Shown piece after piece: positions 61,216 through 64,000 of a DNA stretch of 64,000 nucleotides. Every line of letters starts with the position of its first letter. The first letter of the stretch is position 1. The position numbers and the translations under genes are program-made. This DNA is from Janthinobacterium sp. TB1-E2 (GTDB lineage: Bacteria; Pseudomonadota; Gammaproteobacteria; Burkholderiales; Burkholderiaceae_D), in the NCBI RefSeq assembly GCF_036885605.1, contig NZ_CP142523.1:5270001-5334000 (forward strand), read 5' to 3'. The notes beneath the pieces are model-generated. The model searched no databases, was not told the origin of the DNA, and saw only the letters and a list, made by a program, of their open reading frames with translations.

Positions 61216-62287
61216 AGCCGCCAGGCAAGCTCATGTTGGCAGGCTTGAGGGCTTCCAGCCACTTGCGCATGCGCCCCGCATCGGCCGTGCGCGACTGTTT
61301 TCCCTTGGAATCGAGGAAGACCATGATCACGGCCCGTCCTTCGATGACAGCCTGCATCATCAGGCAACGTCCCGCCTCATTGATAAAGCCCGTCTTTTGC
61401 AAGCCGATTTCCCAGCCGGGATTCGCCACCAGGTGATTCGTATTGCCAAACTGCATGGGCTGGCCGCTGGCTTCGACGATGGCTTTCGGGTCCGTCGAGT
61501 ACTCGCGCAACAGCGGATGGCGGAAGGCGGCCATGGCCAGCTTGCCCAGGTCGCGCGCGCTGGCCACGTTCATCTTTGACAAGCCACTGGAATCGACGTA
61601 ATGCGTATCCATCATGCCCAGCTGCCGCGCCTTGCTGTTCATCGCGTCGACAAACGCCGACAAACCGCCCGGATAATTGCGGCCCAGCGCCGAGGCGGCA
61701 CGGTTTTCCGAGCTCATCAAGGCGATGTGCAGCATATTCGCCCGCGTCAATTGCGAACCCACTTTCAGGCGCGAGCTGCTGAACTTGGCCCGGTCGACGT
61801 CCTCGTCCGTGATCGTCAGCAGTTCCTCCATGTCCTGGTGCGCTTCGACCACCACCAGGCCCGTCATCATCTTGGTGATGGAGGCGATGGGCAAGGCCAC
61901 ATTCGAATTCTTTTCAAACAGCACTTCCGAATTGGCCTGGTCCAGCACCAGCGCCACGCTCGACTTGAGGTCGAGCGGATCGCGCGTGAGGTTCAGGCCG
62001 GCCAGGTCGCCCATGGTCGGCATCGGTGCGGCCATGGGCACGGCCACGCTGCTGATTTTTTGATAGATGACCTTGCGTTTGCCGCGCACCATGACGACCC
62101 GGCGCACGCTCTTTTCGCGCGGCGCGGCCGTCGCGCTCTTGCGCAGCACGACTTTGACTTTCTTGGTGTTCTGTTTCTTGGAGGCTGAGGATTTGCCGTT
62201 CGCTTCCTTGGCGTGCACGGCCGCAGCCGGCGCCAGTGCAAACAGCAGGGAAGCCAGGATACCCAGCGCAAGTTTAAACTTAGCCAT
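61214..62287 (-). CDS. pbpG: D-alanyl-D-alanine endopeptidase (PBP7 type)
   Basis: A 357-residue low-molecular-weight penicillin-binding protein. A signal peptide ends VHA-KEA (residue 26). A Lys/Arg-rich linker of about 60 residues follows, which may bind the wall. The S11 domain has SITK (Ser136, Lys139), SSEN (193-195) and KTG (298-300). PbpG cleaves D-Ala-mDAP crosslinks. The basic linker is longer than in E. coli PBP7. Confidence 0.9.
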   Translation of the reverse strand: MAKFKLALGILASLLFALAPAAAVHAKEANGKSSASKKQNTKKVKVVLRKSATAAPREKSVRRVVMVRGKRKVIYQKISSVAVPMAAPMPTMGDLAGLNLTRDPLDLKSSVALVLDQANSEVLFEKNSNVALPIASITKMMTGLVVVEAHQDMEELLTITDEDVDRAKFSSSRLKVGSQLTRANMLHIALMSSENRAASALGRNYPGGLSAFVDAMNSKARQLGMMDTHYVDSSGLSKMNVASARDLGKLAMAAFRHPLLREYSTDPKAIVEASGQPMQFGNTNHLVANPGWEIGLQKTGFINEAGRCLMMQAVIEGRAVIMVFLDSKGKQSRTADAGRMRKWLEALKPANMSLPGG

Positions 62288-62321
62288 TCGATAATTCCCC
62301 GTGAAGCTGTTGCCTTATTGC

Positions 62322-62349
62322 AGTGTAGCGAAATGCAGAGTATTCGCAA
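62322..62349 (-). promoter_or_regulatory. Promoter of pbpG
   Basis: TTGCGA (62344-62349) and TACACT (62322-62327) on the minus strand are spaced 16 bp. The predicted start is about 25-30 nt before the ATG, with GGGGA as ribosome site. Confidence 0.45.
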
Positions 62350-62462
62350 GCCTATTTAACAGTTAGGACAGTATTTATTGCAGTACTGAAATACAAATCG
62401 TTAGCGATCAGCAAACAAGCTCATCCTTGACGGCTATTTGCTGGTGCACATCGCCGGGATGT

Positions 62463-63182
62463 CTATTTGTCCATGAATTTAACAAAACCGGCCAGCGGCT
62501 CGCGTTCCGTGCTCAAGCGGTTCTCGACCTTGTCCGGGTCGGCATAGCCGAGGGCCATGCCGCACACCACCATTTCGCTGGCTGGCACGCCCAGCTCGTC
62601 ACGGATGATGTCATGGTAGTGGATGAAGGCCGCTTGCGGGCACGTGTCGAGTCCCCGCGCGCGCGCCGCCAGCATGATATTTTGCAAGAACATGCCGTAG
62701 TCGAGCCAGGAACCCTGCTCCAGCACCCGTTCGATGGTAAAGATCAGCCCGACGGGTGCATCGAAAAACTGGAAATTGCGTCCATGCTGAGCCGCCATGC
62801 CGGCCGTGTCGCTCCGCTCCAGGCCCAGCAGCTGGTACAGGTCCAGGCCGATCTTGCGGCGGCGCTCGATGAACGGCGCCGTCCACTGGCGCGGGTAATA
62901 GATATACGACGCCGTGCGCGCGGGCGCATCGGGCGCCTTCGGTGCGGCATAGACGTCGAGGATGCGGCGCGACAGCCGCGCGCGCGCCTCGCCCGACAGC
63001 ACATACACTTTCCACGGCTGCATGTTGGCGCCCGAAGGCGCGCGCGCCGCCACTTCCAGGATGCGCGCGATATCGTCCTGCGCCACCGGCATGGGCAAAA
63101 AGGCGCGGATCGAACGGCGCGACAGGATGACGGCGTCGACGGCTTGCTGCGCCGCCTGTGTTTCAGATGCTTGCTTGTTCAC
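62463..63182 (-). CDS. Nitroreductase family flavoprotein
   Basis: A 239-residue FMN-dependent oxidoreductase. The N-terminal FMN phosphate site is LSRRSIRAF, followed by AARAPSGANMQPWKVYVL. The C-terminal MVVCGMALGYADPDKVEN is typical of the nitroreductase/NfnB group. Physiological substrate unknown. It starts 21 nt after the DMT transporter stop and probably forms an operon with it. Confidence 0.9.
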   Translation of the reverse strand: MNKQASETQAAQQAVDAVILSRRSIRAFLPMPVAQDDIARILEVAARAPSGANMQPWKVYVLSGEARARLSRRILDVYAAPKAPDAPARTASYIYYPRQWTAPFIERRRKIGLDLYQLLGLERSDTAGMAAQHGRNFQFFDAPVGLIFTIERVLEQGSWLDYGMFLQNIMLAARARGLDTCPQAAFIHYHDIIRDELGVPASEMVVCGMALGYADPDKVENRLSTEREPLAGFVKFMDK

Positions 63183-63203
63183 TGCCCTGCTCTCCCGCTA
63201 TCT

Positions 63204-64000
63204 CTACTTCTTGACGACAAACACCACGCCGACCACGGCCACCAGCATGCCGGCGATGCCCAGCATATTGAACGCTTCGCCGAACATCAGCCAGGCCATC
63301 ACGGCCGTCGTGGGCGGCGTCAGGTACAGCAAGCCCGTCACTTTCGTCGCGTCGCTACGGCGGATCAGGGCGAACAGCAGAAAGATGGCGCCGATGGACA
63401 GCACGAGTACCGACCACAGCAAGGCGCCGATGAAATTCGCCGTCCATTGCACATTGCTGAAATGCAGGTCCAGCCCTTCGTAGTACAGGGCGAATGGCAA
63501 GACCACGACGATGGAGGCGGCAAACTGCACCACCGTGCCCGTGCGCAAGTCGAATTGCGGGCAGTGGCGTTTTTGGTACATGGTGCCGGCCGTCATCGAC
63601 AGCAGCGCGAACACGCACAGCAGCACGCTTTCCACGGTCAGGCCCACGAGATTGATCTTCGCATACACGACGAGGGCCACGCCCAGCAAGCCAAAGAACA
63701 GGCCCAGCCACTGGCGCGGGCGCACGGATTCGCCGATCAGCGGCGCGGCGCAGGCCGTCAGCACGGGCTGCATGCCCACGATCAGCGCGGACAGGCCGGC
63801 CGGCATGCCAAGCTTGATCGCGCACCAGACGCCGGCCAGGTACCCGGCCTGCATCAAGATGCCGGCGACGGCGATCTGACGGAACTGTCCCACGGGCCAT
63901 GGCGCGCGCAACAGCAGCACGAGCGGCAACAGGATCACCAGCACGCCCAGGAAGCGCAGCAGCAAAAAGGTCAGCGGAGGCGCGTACGGCAGGCCGAACT
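63204..64000 (-). CDS. DMT-superfamily (EamA) transporter, partial
   Basis: The visible 265 residues hold most of a 10-helix EamA drug/metabolite exporter. The first EamA repeat is truncated by the window edge (upstream codons read FGLPYAPPLTFLLLRFLG). The second repeat includes YLTPPTTAVMAWLMFGEAFN. A TTG at 63965 could be misread as a start, but the frame stays open to 64000 with family-like sequence, so the gene continues beyond. Substrate unknown. Confidence 0.85.
   Translation of the reverse strand, partial: FGLPYAPPLTFLLLRFLGVLVILLPLVLLLRAPWPVGQFRQIAVAGILMQAGYLAGVWCAIKLGMPAGLSALIVGMQPVLTACAAPLIGESVRPRQWLGLFFGLLGVALVVYAKINLVGLTVESVLLCVFALLSMTAGTMYQKRHCPQFDLRTGTVVQFAASIVVVLPFALYYEGLDLHFSNVQWTANFIGALLWSVLVLSIGAIFLLFALIRRSDATKVTGLLYLTPPTTAVMAWLMFGEAFNMLGIAGMLVAVVGVVFVVKK

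Overview
The window is GC-rich chromosomal DNA, almost fully coding, of the kind found in Oxalobacteraceae (Betaproteobacteria), and it most resembles Janthinobacterium. Pointers are a JqsA/JqsS/JqsR alpha-hydroxyketone quorum-sensing cluster, PrkA-YeaH-SpoVR, an aat-bpt pair near pyrD, a PEP-CTERM protein, and family-type intergenic structured repeats. There is no phage, insertion sequence, CRISPR array or rRNA operon. The genus assignment is inference.

Layout. 1-2.8 kb: an RmuC-like fragment, a truncated haemoglobin, an MFS exporter with a degenerate GIY-YIG protein, and a MarR regulator. 2.8-6.6 kb: autoinducer synthase JqsA, divergent from sensor kinase JqsS and response regulator JqsR. 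6.6-10.2 kb: a large FtsX/YbbP permease and an adenine/adenosine deaminase. 10.2-15.6 kb: prkA-yeaH-spoVR behind a long leader with a near-consensus promoter. 15.6-20.2 kb: tonB-exbB-exbD-exbD2, then a terminator and a periplasmic TPR protein. 20.2-26.6 kb: ribF-ileS-lspA-coaBC-dut, all housekeeping. 26.7-31.9 kb: an M48-like lipoprotein that has lost two metal ligands, a 46-residue membrane protein, XdhC, AlkA, and a secreted PF03640 protein followed by an ECF sigma/anti-sigma pair. 31.8-39.6 kb: two MFS transporters with divergent LysR and XRE regulators, Mug, and a two-subunit molybdenum hydroxylase. 39.65-39.98 kb: two initiator tRNA genes, each with its own terminator. 40.2-48 kb: Nudix, aat, bpt, a REP-like repeat pair, an exported tricorn-type protease on the other strand, pyrD and an aldo/keto reductase. 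48.3-53.3 kb: a TonB-dependent receptor, a PEP-CTERM protein, a hemerythrin protein, a DUF2314/DUF2185-like protein and a YjbR protein. 53.3-59.7 kb: a sulfate uptake locus (sbp, hydrolase, 1-Cys peroxiredoxin, terminator, cysT, cysW, cysA, cysB). 59.9-64 kb: dgkA, an IclR regulator, pbpG, a nitroreductase and a partial DMT transporter.

How the genes work together. The TonB/ExbBD motor at 16-19 kb can energise the receptor at 48 kb. XdhC at 28 kb is the expected cofactor-insertion chaperone for the molybdenum enzyme at 35 kb. Aat and Bpt form the bacterial N-degron tagging pair. CysB would control the sulfate importer encoded upstream of it.

The most interesting items are the two opposite-orientation copies of a large structured intergenic repeat, the pseudo-protease lipoprotein, the initiator tRNAs whose -10 boxes sit 5 nt from the mature 5' end, the insertion of a tricorn gene and REP pair between bpt and pyrD, and stacked palindromes upstream of the hemerythrin gene. 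All functional calls rest on reading motifs and translations by eye; no database search was run.
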